From JAAZIN01 sp964441025 (lineage in GTDB: Bacteria; Bacillota; Dethiobacteria; DTU022), in NCBI GenBank assembly GCA_964441025.1, contig CAYTXG010000010.1, forward strand, positions 6,355-70,354: 64,000 nucleotides of DNA. Reading direction: 5' to 3'. This document shows positions 42,927 to 51,960 of the stretch, in pieces; within the stretch, counting starts at the first letter, position 1, and every line of letters begins with the position of its first letter. Under the pieces are notes generated by a model. The model searched no databases and was not told the origin of the DNA. It saw only the letters and a program-made list of their open reading frames with translations. A program made the position numbers and the translations under genes.

Positions 42927-42955
42927 TGAGTCAAAGTCACCGTCCCCTTGACTCA
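42927..42955. repeat. Palindromic REP-like repeat, type A, copy 10
   Basis: TGAGTCAA, AGTCACCGTCCCC and TTGACTCA. On the minus strand its first TGA is the stop codon of yhaN (42955-42953). Confidence 0.86.
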
Positions 42956-45900
42956 CTGACGGCTCAGGGTGATTACCTTGCTCCGGGGGGCGGTTTTTTG
43001 GGCCAGCCCCACAAGGCTCCGGTGGTGTGTAAAGAAAAGAACCTGGGTCCGCGCTGCAAACTCATCTAGAACTTTCAGGGTTTCGGCAGCCCTGGGATCA
43101 TCAAAGTTTACCAGGAGGTCATCCAGGATAAAGGGAAGGGGCTCCCTTTGCTCCAGGAACCTCTCCAGGCTGGCCAGGCGCAGGCTCAGGTAGAGCTGAT
43201 CCAGTGTGCCGTCGCTCATGCCTTCAACAGTCACCCTGTTATTGGCCGGACGCACGCCCTGCAGGATGGGATTATCCTTCTCATCGAAATCGATCTCAAG
43301 CCCACTGAAAGAGCCCCCTGTCAGGCGGGCAAAGAGCTTCCCGGCCAGCCGGATCACAGGGCTCTGGTTTTCCTCCCGGTAACGGTCGATGCTCCGGCGC
43401 AGAACAATGGAAGCCAGGCGCAGGCGCAGATATTGTTCAGTCTGTGTCCTCAGTTCAGCCAGCAGGCCCTGGGCCTCCTCCGCCGTCTCCAGCGCCTCCA
43501 TGCTGCTGCCCTCGATCTTCTCCCTGTACCTGCTCTCAGTGATCCCGAAGGTGCGGTTCAGCTCATCCTGAGCCAGCCGGTTCCCGGCCAGCTCCTTTTC
43601 GATCTCTTCCAGCTTTCCGCGCAGGGTATCCCCGTCAACCCCCCTGGTTTCCTCTATGACCTTCTCCAGTGACAGCCCGCCGCCGTGGGAAAGCAACTGC
43701 TTTTCCAGATTGTCCAGTTCCCGGAGCAGCTCTTTTTGACGCTCCGTTTTCTCAATTACCTCCGGCAGCTCCCGCTCTTCGCTGCAGTGAGCCTGCTGCA
43801 GCAGTGCCTTTAGCTCCGACTCTGCTTCCGCCAGCTCATCTTCAGATCTTTGGAGGCTCTTTTTCACCCGTTCGATCTGCACCAGCAAACTATCCTTTTT
43901 ATCTTTGCTCCGAAGAGCCTCGCTCACCTGCCCCTGCAGCTGCACAGCGGCATAGTCCGCGGGCATCTCGATCAGATGGGGGGCCAGTTTTGTCACCAGC
44001 TTCTGCAGGCGCTCTTCAAAATCAACCATATATTTTTTGGCCCCATCACGCTCCACCTGCCTGCGCTTCAGCTCTTCTTTCTTCTGGAAAAACCCTTCCA
44101 GCAATTTCAGATAGGCTGTTGCCGCTTTTACAGTGGTCCCTTCAGGAAGACCCGCTGTTGCCAGGATCGGGGCCCATTTTCCCCGCCAGTCAATAAGAGC
44201 GTTTTCTGCTTCATGATCGTGCCGCCGGGCGCTCTCCAGATCTTCCTCTATTTTCCCATACGTTTCCACGGCACTCTGCAGCTTTCTGGCTCTCTCGAGA
44301 TGCTGTTCGGAGATCTCCTGAGCCCTGTCAAGCAGCGCTTCCAGGTTCTCCCCATCCTTTGCCCCCGCCTCGCCTGTTTTAAGCAGCTCCCGGTCAAGCT
44401 CTTCCCTGCAGGCGGCAATGCTTTGCGCTAACTCCTTTTCCCGCCTGCCGGAGTCGTTCAACTGCTCCAGCCCGCCCAGTATTTCCTGGCAGCGCTGCAG
44501 CCAGGCCAGCATCTCCGGGGGCGTCAGCGGAGTGAACTCACAGTTCTCCCAGAGGGCGGCCCATCTTTTGACCAGCTCTTCCTTCTCCGCAACCTTTTCT
44601 CTTTTTTCTGCAGAGAGCCGCTCCAGCTCCTGGCGGCACCGCTTTATTTCTTCTTGCAAAAGGGCTGCCCGCTCCAGCTGCCCCGCCTCGTGGCGGAGCC
44701 GGTCCGCCAGGGTATCGGCCCGGGCGACACTCCGTTCATAGGCCAGGTGAAGGGGATATCCGGCACAGAAAGACTGCTCCTCTTTTTCATCGCGCTTCCC
44801 CTCAAGCCAGGCCCGGCGGACCAGATGCCAGCCCCACTGACGGTTTTTTCTGGCCTCTTCCAGTCGTTCCTCCCCGGCCCCGCCGCCCGCCTCTTCGCCG
44901 GCCAGCTGCTCCCGGTAACCCGCCAGTTTCTCTTCCTCTTTGGCCGTACTGTCATCAATCCGATCCAGCCGGTTCTGCAGCTTCTTAAAATTTGCTTCAA
45001 AGGTGCGCACTGTCTCCTCCAGGGGCAGCGGCAGCTGGGGCAGCTGCTGCAATGTGCCTTCCCAGGGAGCCAGGGCAATGAGCCTGTCCCTCAGTTTCTG
45101 CTCTGCAGCCGCCATTCCGGAGCGAATATTTGCCAGCTCGCTTTCCAGGCTGCCTTTTTTTCGCACCCTGTTCAGGGCCTTGTTGAGCCCGCTAACATCC
45201 TTTTGGGAGCCGCAGCTCTCTTTTTCCGCAGCCTGTCTCTCCAGGTCCCACTGCAGCTTTTTTACCCGCTCCTGACTGCGGGTGCGCTCCTGTGCCAGCA
45301 GCGGGTATTTTTCAGCCAGGTGGTTCATCTCTTCAATGGCGGCAATGGGCAGCCTTAATGTCTCCGCCTGCTCCAGGGCGGTAAAAGAGGGTTGCACCCG
45401 GCGCAGCAGAGCCGCGGCTTCATGTTCAAGGCCGGCGATTTCCCCCTCCAGTGAGGGGACTTTTTCCCTGTAATTGCGGTATGTATCCAGCCGCTCCTGC
45501 AAGGTGGAGATCTCCCCGGCATACTCTAAAAGCCCTCCGGGAATAACGATACTCTCCAATTCCGCCCTCAAGCCCTTCATCTCTTCTCCTGCTCTTTTCC
45601 CGTCCCGGGCGGCATCATTGCGCCTGCCTGTGAGCACCTGGTACCTCTCTTTAAAACCGGGGGAGAGCTGGGGAAGGCGCCCCAGCACCGCAATTTCCTT
45701 CTTGTTTTCATCCCGCCCGGCAACAAGGGGCAGCGTCTTCGTCAGCCGCCCGGTGCGGGCTTTATCTTTGAGCAGGCCTTTTTCAAGGTTTTTCAGCTGT
45801 TCCACCTTTTTCTTCTGATACAGGTAATCCTCTTCGAGCTCGCGCCATTTGCGGGGCGCCAGGGAGAGCTCGGCAATTTTTCTCTTCTTCTCGGTATAGC

Positions 45901-46459
45901 TCTTGATGTTGGTATTTATCAGCGGCCTGCTCCCCGCCGGTTTAAAAAGATCGCCCGCCTCCCCTTCCAGCTTTTGAAGGAGCTCGCGCATGCCTCCCAT
46001 GCCGGAGGCAGCCTCAAAAAGCGCCTCCCCAAGGGCGCCTTTTCCCTGCAGCAGCTCTTTTCCTCCCCGGCGCAGGCTCTCATGATTCATCCCGAACATC
46101 AGGGCAAAAGCCTCCCGATCAATGGCGCCCAGAAAGCGCTGCAAAACATCCTCCTCCACCGGAAGGCCTTCCGCATCCAGCAACGTGTTCTTCCTTCCCT
46201 TGCGCCGCGTTAACCTCAGCTCCTGCCCCTTGGCGGTTTCAAGGACTGCCGATATACGCAGATCGCCGGCGGGATGGAAGTAAGCATCGGTACTTCTAAA
46301 GGGGATACCGTACAAAAAATCCCGAATGGCGCGAAGAACAGTGGACTTGCCCGCCTCATTTAAACCGTAAATCAGGGTCAGGCCACCGTCCCCGGCCAGA
46401 TCAATCCTGAAATCGCTGAATAAACCGAAGGCCACCAGGTTGAGCTCTTGAATTTTCAT
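42953..46459 (-). CDS. yhaN: YhaN-type SMC/Rad50-like ATPase
   Basis: This 1168-residue protein has an N-terminal ATPase half (MKIQELNLVAFGLFSDF, Walker A YGLNEAGKST near 36-43), long coiled-coil arms (about 190-1000), and a C-terminal half with the signature region and Walker B LPFILDDLLVNFDDP near 1120. It is of the YhaN family rather than classic SbcC. It overlaps the nuclease partner gene by four bases (ATGA). The pair should form a Rad50-Mre11-like complex processing DNA ends or hairpins. The stop codon lies in a type A repeat. Confidence 0.9.
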   Translation of the reverse strand: MKIQELNLVAFGLFSDFRIDLAGDGGLTLIYGLNEAGKSTVLRAIRDFLYGIPFRSTDAYFHPAGDLRISAVLETAKGQELRLTRRKGRKNTLLDAEGLPVEEDVLQRFLGAIDREAFALMFGMNHESLRRGGKELLQGKGALGEALFEAASGMGGMRELLQKLEGEAGDLFKPAGSRPLINTNIKSYTEKKRKIAELSLAPRKWRELEEDYLYQKKKVEQLKNLEKGLLKDKARTGRLTKTLPLVAGRDENKKEIAVLGRLPQLSPGFKERYQVLTGRRNDAARDGKRAGEEMKGLRAELESIVIPGGLLEYAGEISTLQERLDTYRNYREKVPSLEGEIAGLEHEAAALLRRVQPSFTALEQAETLRLPIAAIEEMNHLAEKYPLLAQERTRSQERVKKLQWDLERQAAEKESCGSQKDVSGLNKALNRVRKKGSLESELANIRSGMAAAEQKLRDRLIALAPWEGTLQQLPQLPLPLEETVRTFEANFKKLQNRLDRIDDSTAKEEEKLAGYREQLAGEEAGGGAGEERLEEARKNRQWGWHLVRRAWLEGKRDEKEEQSFCAGYPLHLAYERSVARADTLADRLRHEAGQLERAALLQEEIKRCRQELERLSAEKREKVAEKEELVKRWAALWENCEFTPLTPPEMLAWLQRCQEILGGLEQLNDSGRREKELAQSIAACREELDRELLKTGEAGAKDGENLEALLDRAQEISEQHLERARKLQSAVETYGKIEEDLESARRHDHEAENALIDWRGKWAPILATAGLPEGTTVKAATAYLKLLEGFFQKKEELKRRQVERDGAKKYMVDFEERLQKLVTKLAPHLIEMPADYAAVQLQGQVSEALRSKDKKDSLLVQIERVKKSLQRSEDELAEAESELKALLQQAHCSEERELPEVIEKTERQKELLRELDNLEKQLLSHGGGLSLEKVIEETRGVDGDTLRGKLEEIEKELAGNRLAQDELNRTFGITESRYREKIEGSSMEALETAEEAQGLLAELRTQTEQYLRLRLASIVLRRSIDRYREENQSPVIRLAGKLFARLTGGSFSGLEIDFDEKDNPILQGVRPANNRVTVEGMSDGTLDQLYLSLRLASLERFLEQREPLPFILDDLLVNFDDPRAAETLKVLDEFAARTQVLFFTHHRSLVGLAQKTAPRSKVITLSRQ

Positions 46460-47724
46460 CTTGAATCCGGCTCCTTTTCCAGGAGTCGGGAGAGAATCAG
46501 CTCTTCCGCCTCGGGCAGAAGCGCTTGCAGATATCCGGGATCTGCCGGATCCATCTCCCCTTTGACAAAGATGTCGGCAGGCAGCGCATTCCGGTCGCGC
46601 TGCAGCTCCGAGACAAGCTCTTCCAGCAGCTTTTCATCGCTGCTGAATTCGCAGGCATACTGCAGCAAAGCGGCCAGGGGGCTTCCCGGCTCTATATCTT
46701 TCGCCGCACTCCCGGGCGCAGTCTTCAGCTGCACCTTTTCCACCCAGGCGCTGTCAGGCCCGCTTTCGGCAGCCAGCGAACGCAGATCCCCGTAGAGGCG
46801 GTCGCGTTTGCCCGCCAATTTGTGGTGAATGCCACCGGCGCCGGTAAAAACCAGGCGCAGGGCCAAAAGGCGCCCCTCGCTCCGGGCCAGCGCCTGATCA
46901 ATGCTATTTTGAGCTGCCTCCAAAACCTGGTCATATGAGTGCAGCTCACCCACATCCACCCGGCAGAGATGCCAGCGCAAAACATCCAGCATCCTCTGCT
47001 CGGTGCTCCCTATTTGCCCCTCCCGGACCCGGACCAGCAGGCAGCCCTTGGCCCCGCTTTCCCTGATATGGCGGCCCTGGGTATTCCCCGGGAAAACAAT
47101 CCAGGGTTCCTCGCTGATAACCTCTTTTTTATGGACATGGCCCAGGGCCCAGTAGCTGTAACCCTTGTTTTTCAGGTATCCGATGTCGCAGGGAGCATAG
47201 CTGTCATGCCCCTCCCTGCCGGTGGCGCAGGTATGGAGCAGGCCGATATTGAAATAGCCCTGCAGCGGCTCGGGATACTGCCGGGAGAGGTCGTCAAGGA
47301 CCGCCGGTTTAGGGAAGCCCCGGCCGTGAACGGCCACGCCCAGCTCCTCCAATATTTTTGTCTCGGGATGTTCCGTGGAAAGGTCGCAGACATTGTCGGG
47401 CAGGCGCAGCTGGCGGGTAATCTGGCTGGCTGCATCATGGTTCCCGCGAACAAGAAAGAGTTTTATGCCTGCCTCCCTGAGCCTGGCTGCCTGCGAGGTG
47501 AAAAAGAGCCCGGTGTTGGAGTCGCGCCAGTCGCCGTCGTAAAGATCGCCGGCTATAAGTAAAAATTTCGCCTCTTCTTCCAGGGCCAGATCCACCAGGT
47601 TTCTGAAGGCCCGGCGCGTCGCCCCCCGGACATATTCCACCGGGGCTCCCTCGTAACGCTCCAGCCCCAAAAGAGGGCTGTCCAGATGAATATCGGCGGC
47701 GTGGATAAAGGTAAAGCCCGTCAT
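46456..47724 (-). CDS. yhaO: YhaO-type DNA repair exonuclease (SbcD/Mre11-like)
   Basis: This 422-residue metallophosphoesterase shows FIHAADIHLDSPL, IAGDLYDGDW, VRGNHDAAS and ALGHVHKKE, the Mre11 metal-binding motifs in order. ATG 47724 is preferred over GTG 47727 because of its distance from GGAGG. It is first in the operon with yhaN, and an intact pair implies working DNA-end processing. Confidence 0.9.
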   Translation of the reverse strand: MTGFTFIHAADIHLDSPLLGLERYEGAPVEYVRGATRRAFRNLVDLALEEEAKFLLIAGDLYDGDWRDSNTGLFFTSQAARLREAGIKLFLVRGNHDAASQITRQLRLPDNVCDLSTEHPETKILEELGVAVHGRGFPKPAVLDDLSRQYPEPLQGYFNIGLLHTCATGREGHDSYAPCDIGYLKNKGYSYWALGHVHKKEVISEEPWIVFPGNTQGRHIRESGAKGCLLVRVREGQIGSTEQRMLDVLRWHLCRVDVGELHSYDQVLEAAQNSIDQALARSEGRLLALRLVFTGAGGIHHKLAGKRDRLYGDLRSLAAESGPDSAWVEKVQLKTAPGSAAKDIEPGSPLAALLQYACEFSSDEKLLEELVSELQRDRNALPADIFVKGEMDPADPGYLQALLPEAEELILSRLLEKEPDSR

Positions 47725-48078
47725 CACAGTCCTCCCTGTACAGATGATATTTCCAGAGGCAACAGCCGAAAACAGCGCTGCCGCCCTATAGCTCTATTTC
47801 GTCTTCAAGATCAAATAACCCTTTCTGCCGGCCGGCGAGCCGGCGAGCCAACATGAGTCAAGGGGACGTTGACTTTGACTCACTCCAGATACGGGGGGAG
47901 GGGGGCGGGAGCTCCGGCGATCGCCGCCCCGGCAGCTCCGGAGAGCCCGAAACATTAAGGGAACCTTTGCCATTCCCCGAAGGGGGGGTAGCAGCAGGAA
48001 TCAGCCGCCCCAAAAGCCAAATCATAATCCAGCGCTGCTGCGCCCGCAGCGGCAGATCAAAACCGGAAAGGTGAAACC
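47725..48078. other. Divergent intergenic region with a type A repeat
   Basis: This region separates yhaO and the endonuclease Q gene and should hold both promoters. A type A repeat lies at 47854-47882. No small gene was convincing. Confidence 0.4.
47854..47882. repeat. Palindromic REP-like repeat, type A, copy 11
   Basis: TGAGTCAA, GGGGACGTTGAC and TTTGACTCA. This is the last copy in the window and the only one lying between two divergent genes rather than at a gene 3' end. Confidence 0.82.
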
Positions 48079-49359
48079 ATGACTGAAATGTTCATCGCTG
48101 ATTTTCACATTCACTCAAAATACTCCCTGGCTACCAGTAAAGATACAACTCCCGAAATACTGGATCTCTGGGCCAGGCGCAAGGGGATTGCTGTCGTCGG
48201 CACCGGCGATTTTACCCATCCTGCCTGGCGCCAGGAACTGGCTGACAAACTACTTACGGCGGCAGAAGGTCTTTACACCCTGAAAGACAGCTGTCGCATT
48301 GAAGACCCCATTGCCGGATCTGCTTTACGGCCCCACTTTATCATTTCGGGTGAGATCAGCACCATCTACAAAAAGGGCGGCAGGGTGCGGAAGGTGCACC
48401 ACCTGATTCTGCTGCCCGGCCTGGAGCAGGCCGCCTCCATTGCACGGCGCCTGGAGCGCATCGGCAACTTGCATTCCAACGGCAGGCCCATCCTGGGCCT
48501 GGACAGCCGGGAACTGCTGGCCATAGTCCTCGACCTCTGCCCGGAAGCTGTCTTGATCCCGGCTCACATCTGGACCCCCTATTTCTCGCTGCACGGCGCC
48601 TACTCCGGTTTCGACGACATTGAAGAGTGTTTTGGAGATCTGACGGGCCATATCCATGCGCTGGAGACAGGGCTTTCCTCGGATCCGCCCATGAACTGGC
48701 GGCTCTCCGCCCTGGACCGCTTTACCCTTGTCTCCAATTCCGATGCTCATTCCCCGGCAAAACTGGGTCGGGAGGCGAACATCTTCAGTACGGAGCTCTC
48801 CTACGGGCATATCCGACGCGCCCTGGAAAACAAGGAAAGCGGGGGTTTCCACGGCACCATCGAGTTCTTCCCCGAGCAGGGCAAATACCATTACGACGGG
48901 CACAGAAAGTGCAAGGTGTGCTTCAAGCCCTCAGAGACAATAGAGGCAGGCTGCATCTGCCCCCTTTGCGGCGGCCGCATTACCACCGGGGTCCTGCACC
49001 GCGTGGAGGCGCTGGCCGACCGGGACGAGGGCTTTATCCCCGCTGCGAAAAAACATTTTGAAAGCCTGGTGCCCCTGATTGATGTGATCAAAGCCTCCAC
49101 CGGCTTTGGCACCGCCTGCAAGAAGGTCATGGACAGATACCATGAGCTGCTGCGTGAACTAGGCCCGGAGCTCTTCATCCTGCGACGGGCTCCGCTGAAG
49201 GAGATCGAGCGCATCGCCGGCGCACGCACCGCCGTCGGCATCAGCCGGCTGAGGAGCGGACAGCTGAAGATAGAGCCGGGTTATGACGGGGCCTACGGCA
49301 AGATCAATCTTGTGGATAAGGATGAGGGCAAAACCCGCCCGGGCAGGACGCACCGCTGA
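48079..49359 (+). CDS. Endonuclease Q family protein (PHP domain)
   Basis: This 426-residue protein has a PHP metal-binding domain: ADFHIHSKYS at residues 7-16, GTGDFTHP, PAHIWTP and SNSDAHSP. A four-cysteine zinc site follows (CKVC and CPLC, about 278-305), then a C-terminal helical domain. This is the layout of EndoQ, which nicks DNA 5' to hypoxanthine, uracil or abasic sites and was first described in Thermococcales. AAGGTG precedes the ATG. It is divergent from yhaN-yhaO, which also act on damaged DNA. Confidence 0.88.
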   Translation: MTEMFIADFHIHSKYSLATSKDTTPEILDLWARRKGIAVVGTGDFTHPAWRQELADKLLTAAEGLYTLKDSCRIEDPIAGSALRPHFIISGEISTIYKKGGRVRKVHHLILLPGLEQAASIARRLERIGNLHSNGRPILGLDSRELLAIVLDLCPEAVLIPAHIWTPYFSLHGAYSGFDDIEECFGDLTGHIHALETGLSSDPPMNWRLSALDRFTLVSNSDAHSPAKLGREANIFSTELSYGHIRRALENKESGGFHGTIEFFPEQGKYHYDGHRKCKVCFKPSETIEAGCICPLCGGRITTGVLHRVEALADRDEGFIPAAKKHFESLVPLIDVIKASTGFGTACKKVMDRYHELLRELGPELFILRRAPLKEIERIAGARTAVGISRLRSGQLKIEPGYDGAYGKINLVDKDEGKTRPGRTHR

Positions 49360-49595
49360 TATTCCAATATCCGGCGAGCAGCAAATTGAAGAAGAGCTCT
49401 TCCCGCCTACAGTTTTTCGCAGATGCCGCAGCAGGAAAGCAGTCCGCCGAAGACTCCCATGACACGGCCGTGTGTCCTGTTAATCCCCGGGTCAAGTCAA
49501 ATCTCCGGCCATGTCGGCCGCCAGGAATACAGCGGAATGAAAAAGACGGCCCTGTCGTATGGGCGGCCCGCTGTTCCCTTTGCCGTCCCCGTTGC
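49360..49595. other. Intergenic region after endonuclease Q
   Basis: No gene or clear terminator was seen. The sequence CGGCCCTGTCG...GGGCGGCCCG around 49553 is GC-rich and could fold. Confidence 0.3.
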
Positions 49596-49624
49596 TTCAC
49601 AATTCATAATATTTGTACTATAAT
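49596..49624 (+). promoter_or_regulatory. Promoter of the AOR operon
   Basis: TTCACA (49596-49601) and TATAAT (49619-49624) are separated by 17 bases. It implies an untranslated leader of about 260 bases before the AOR gene. Confidence 0.55.
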
Positions 49625-49630
49625 TTATAA

Positions 49631-49890
49631 GCAGAGCACAATTCCCCAGGTCAATTCTTCCTGCCTTCATATTTAGATCAGGGCAGCCGGATATGCCTGT
49701 CGCTGAAAAAATTCTTCCCTACCCCCCAACAGATTCTGCAATTGCAGGCAGGCGGTAAGGCGGGCAGGATCCTTGTGCAGCGACTGCTGCGCGCCACAAA
49801 ATATGGGGCAAAGGGGGTGCCCGGCCCGGACAAAAAAATGTAATGTCGCCTTCCGGTTCATAAAAATAAAAACCGTAAGGAGGAGTCTGT
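49631..49890 (+). promoter_or_regulatory. Long, possibly structured 5' leader of the AOR gene
   Basis: The leader contains GTCGCTG near 49698, which can pair with CAGCGAC near 49778, enclosing a perfect palindrome CTGCAATTGCAG near 49735. Close to the SD lies a GGGGCAAAGGGGGTGCCC stretch. Molybdenum/tungsten-cofactor riboswitches precede similar genes in other bacteria, but I could not match a known consensus, so this is only a candidate. Confidence 0.35.
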
Positions 49891-51630
49891 ATGAGCAGGG
49901 TGGTAAGAGTGTACATGTCCGAGAAGAAAGTGGTTGTCGGGCCTCTGCCCGATAAATATGCCGGCAAGGGCGGGCGCTGGTTGACCTCGCTGATGGTCAG
50001 CGATGAGGTTCCTGCGGGCTGCCATCCCCTGGGGCCCAACAACAAGCTCATATTCGCCCCCGGTATCCTCAGCGGCACCAGTGCGCCCAACACCGGACGG
50101 ATCTCGGTGGGGGGCAAGTCGCCGCTTACCGGGGGAATCAAGGAATCCAACGCCGGCACCCCCTTCCCCCAGCAGCTGGCCCGCATGGGCTACGCAGCCC
50201 TGGTTGTGGAAGGGACCGCCGGCGACGACGGCCGTTGGCTGCTGAAGCTGGGCACAGACGGCGGCGAGCTGGTCCCCGCGGATGAGCTGAAATGGAAGGG
50301 AACCTACGAAGCAGCAGCCGCCCTAAAGGAAAGTTACGGGGCTAAAACCGACTTCATGCTCATCGGCCCCGCCGGCGAGGCGAAGATGGCCATGGCCGGC
50401 ATCGCCTTCAATGATAAAGAGGGGCGCCCCACCCGTTATGCCGGACGCGGCGGGCTGGGTGCGGTTCTGGGCAGCAAGGGGCTGAAAGGCATCGTCCTCG
50501 ACGGCGCCGGCGCACCCGGGATTAAGCCGGTAGATGAAGGCCTCTTCAAGGAGGGCCGGGAAAAGCTGGCCGATGCCATTCAGTCCCACGATGTGACCAA
50601 AAAGGGCGGCGCCCTGAACAGTTTCGGCACCGCGGTGCTGGTCAACATCCTCAACGAAGCCGGCGGCCTGCCCACCAGGAACTTCAGTTCCGGTGTCTTT
50701 GAAGGAGCTCAGGAGATCAGCGGCGAAGCCCTGGCCGAGGCGGCAAAGGAGCGGGGCGGCGCCGGAATGATGGGGCATACCTGCCATCCCGGCTGCCTCA
50801 TCGGCTGCTCCAATGTCTACGCCCGGGAAGACGGCAGCGAGCATGTCTCCTGTATCGAATATGAGTCCAGCTGGGCTCTGGGGGCCAACTGCGGCATAGA
50901 CAACCTTGACCACGTGGCCGAGCTGGTCCGGATGTGCAATGACTTCGGCATCGATACCATCGAGGCGGGTGTTACGCTGGGCGTGGCCATGGAGGCAGGG
51001 CTGGCGGAGTTCGGCGACGGTCCGGCGGCGATCAAGTTGCTCGGTGAGATCGGAGCCCGCACCCCCCTGGGCCATGTCCTGGGGCAGGGCGGCCATTTCA
51101 CCGGAAAAGCCTACGGCGTGGTCCGGATCCCCACCGTTAAAGCCCAGGGGATGCCCGCTTATGACCCCCGGGCGGTTAAAGGCATCGGGGTAACTTACAT
51201 GACCACGCCCATGGGGGCGGACCATACCGCCGGCTATACCATCGCCCCCGAGATTCTGGCGGTGGGCGGGCAGCAGGAGCCCCTTTCTACCAAAGACAAG
51301 GTGGCGCTTTCCAGGGCCTTCCAGGAAACCACCGCCTTTATCGATGCCACCGGCTACTGCCTTTTCATCGCCTTTCCCATTCTCGACATCCCCAGCGGTT
51401 TCGAAGGGGTTCTCCAGACCGTAAATGCCATGCTGGGGACCGGCTACACCGGGGATGATGTGGGCGCCATCGGCAGGGAGATCCTGCAGATAGAGAAGGA
51501 TTTCAACACCCGCGCCGGTATTACCGCGGCGGCGGATCGCCCGCCGGAATTCATGCGCTATGAAAAACTCCCGCCGCATAACCATGTCTTTGATATCACC
51601 GATGAGGAGCTGGACAGTTTCTGGAACTGA
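49891..51630 (+). CDS. aor: Aldehyde:ferredoxin oxidoreductase family protein
   Basis: This 579-residue tungsten/molybdopterin enzyme oxidises aldehydes to acids with ferredoxin or reverses that reaction. The N domain has GGRWLTSLMVSDEVP, then FAPGILSGTSAP. The iron-sulphur cluster is bound by HTCHPGCLIGCSN (three Cys) plus a later Cys near 495. GANCGIDNLD and the tail DEELDSFW are also typical. AAGGAGGAG precedes the ATG. A MoaD-like gene follows, as in many AOR clusters. The exact substrate is unknown. Confidence 0.9.
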   Translation: MSRVVRVYMSEKKVVVGPLPDKYAGKGGRWLTSLMVSDEVPAGCHPLGPNNKLIFAPGILSGTSAPNTGRISVGGKSPLTGGIKESNAGTPFPQQLARMGYAALVVEGTAGDDGRWLLKLGTDGGELVPADELKWKGTYEAAAALKESYGAKTDFMLIGPAGEAKMAMAGIAFNDKEGRPTRYAGRGGLGAVLGSKGLKGIVLDGAGAPGIKPVDEGLFKEGREKLADAIQSHDVTKKGGALNSFGTAVLVNILNEAGGLPTRNFSSGVFEGAQEISGEALAEAAKERGGAGMMGHTCHPGCLIGCSNVYAREDGSEHVSCIEYESSWALGANCGIDNLDHVAELVRMCNDFGIDTIEAGVTLGVAMEAGLAEFGDGPAAIKLLGEIGARTPLGHVLGQGGHFTGKAYGVVRIPTVKAQGMPAYDPRAVKGIGVTYMTTPMGADHTAGYTIAPEILAVGGQQEPLSTKDKVALSRAFQETTAFIDATGYCLFIAFPILDIPSGFEGVLQTVNAMLGTGYTGDDVGAIGREILQIEKDFNTRAGITAAADRPPEFMRYEKLPPHNHVFDITDEELDSFWN

Positions 51631-51635
51631 TCAAA

Positions 51636-51869
51636 GTGATGGTGGTCCTCTATGCCAACCTGGGAGAATACCATCCGCAGGGCAAGGGAAGTGAACCCTT
51701 TGCCCTTTACCTGCCCGGCGGCTCCACGGTCGACGACCTGCTGGCAAAGCTGGATCTGGTTCGGGGCGAGGCCAAACTGGTATTTGTGGAACATGCGGCG
51801 CGCCGCGGGGATTATATCCTGCAGGACGGCAGCAAGGCGGCAGTCTTTCCGCCCATCGCCGGTGGATAA
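51636..51869 (+). CDS. MoaD/ThiS-like sulfur carrier protein
   Basis: This 77-residue beta-grasp protein ends in Gly-Gly (PPIAGG), the terminus that is thiocarboxylated in molybdopterin synthase small subunits. It begins five bases after the AOR stop; the start could be GTG 51636 or ATG 51639 and the SD is weak. It probably supplies sulfur for the AOR pterin cofactor. Confidence 0.75.
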   Translation: MMVVLYANLGEYHPQGKGSEPFALYLPGGSTVDDLLAKLDLVRGEAKLVFVEHAARRGDYILQDGSKAAVFPPIAGG

Positions 51870-51960
51870 TGGCCGCCTGCGCAGCGCAGTTCATGGTGCG
51901 GCTAACTCGGCGGCAGCTTTCTATCTCTTTCCGCATGCGGCAGGGCGGCCCGGCCAAGGC

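Noticed and set aside
2857..47882. The repeated palindromes as a CRISPR array
   Set aside because: Copies are scattered singly over 45 kb, not regularly spaced, and no cas genes are present.
50323..51585. A 420-codon open frame opposite the AOR gene
   Set aside because: Shadow of the AOR coding sequence with no start signal or family features.
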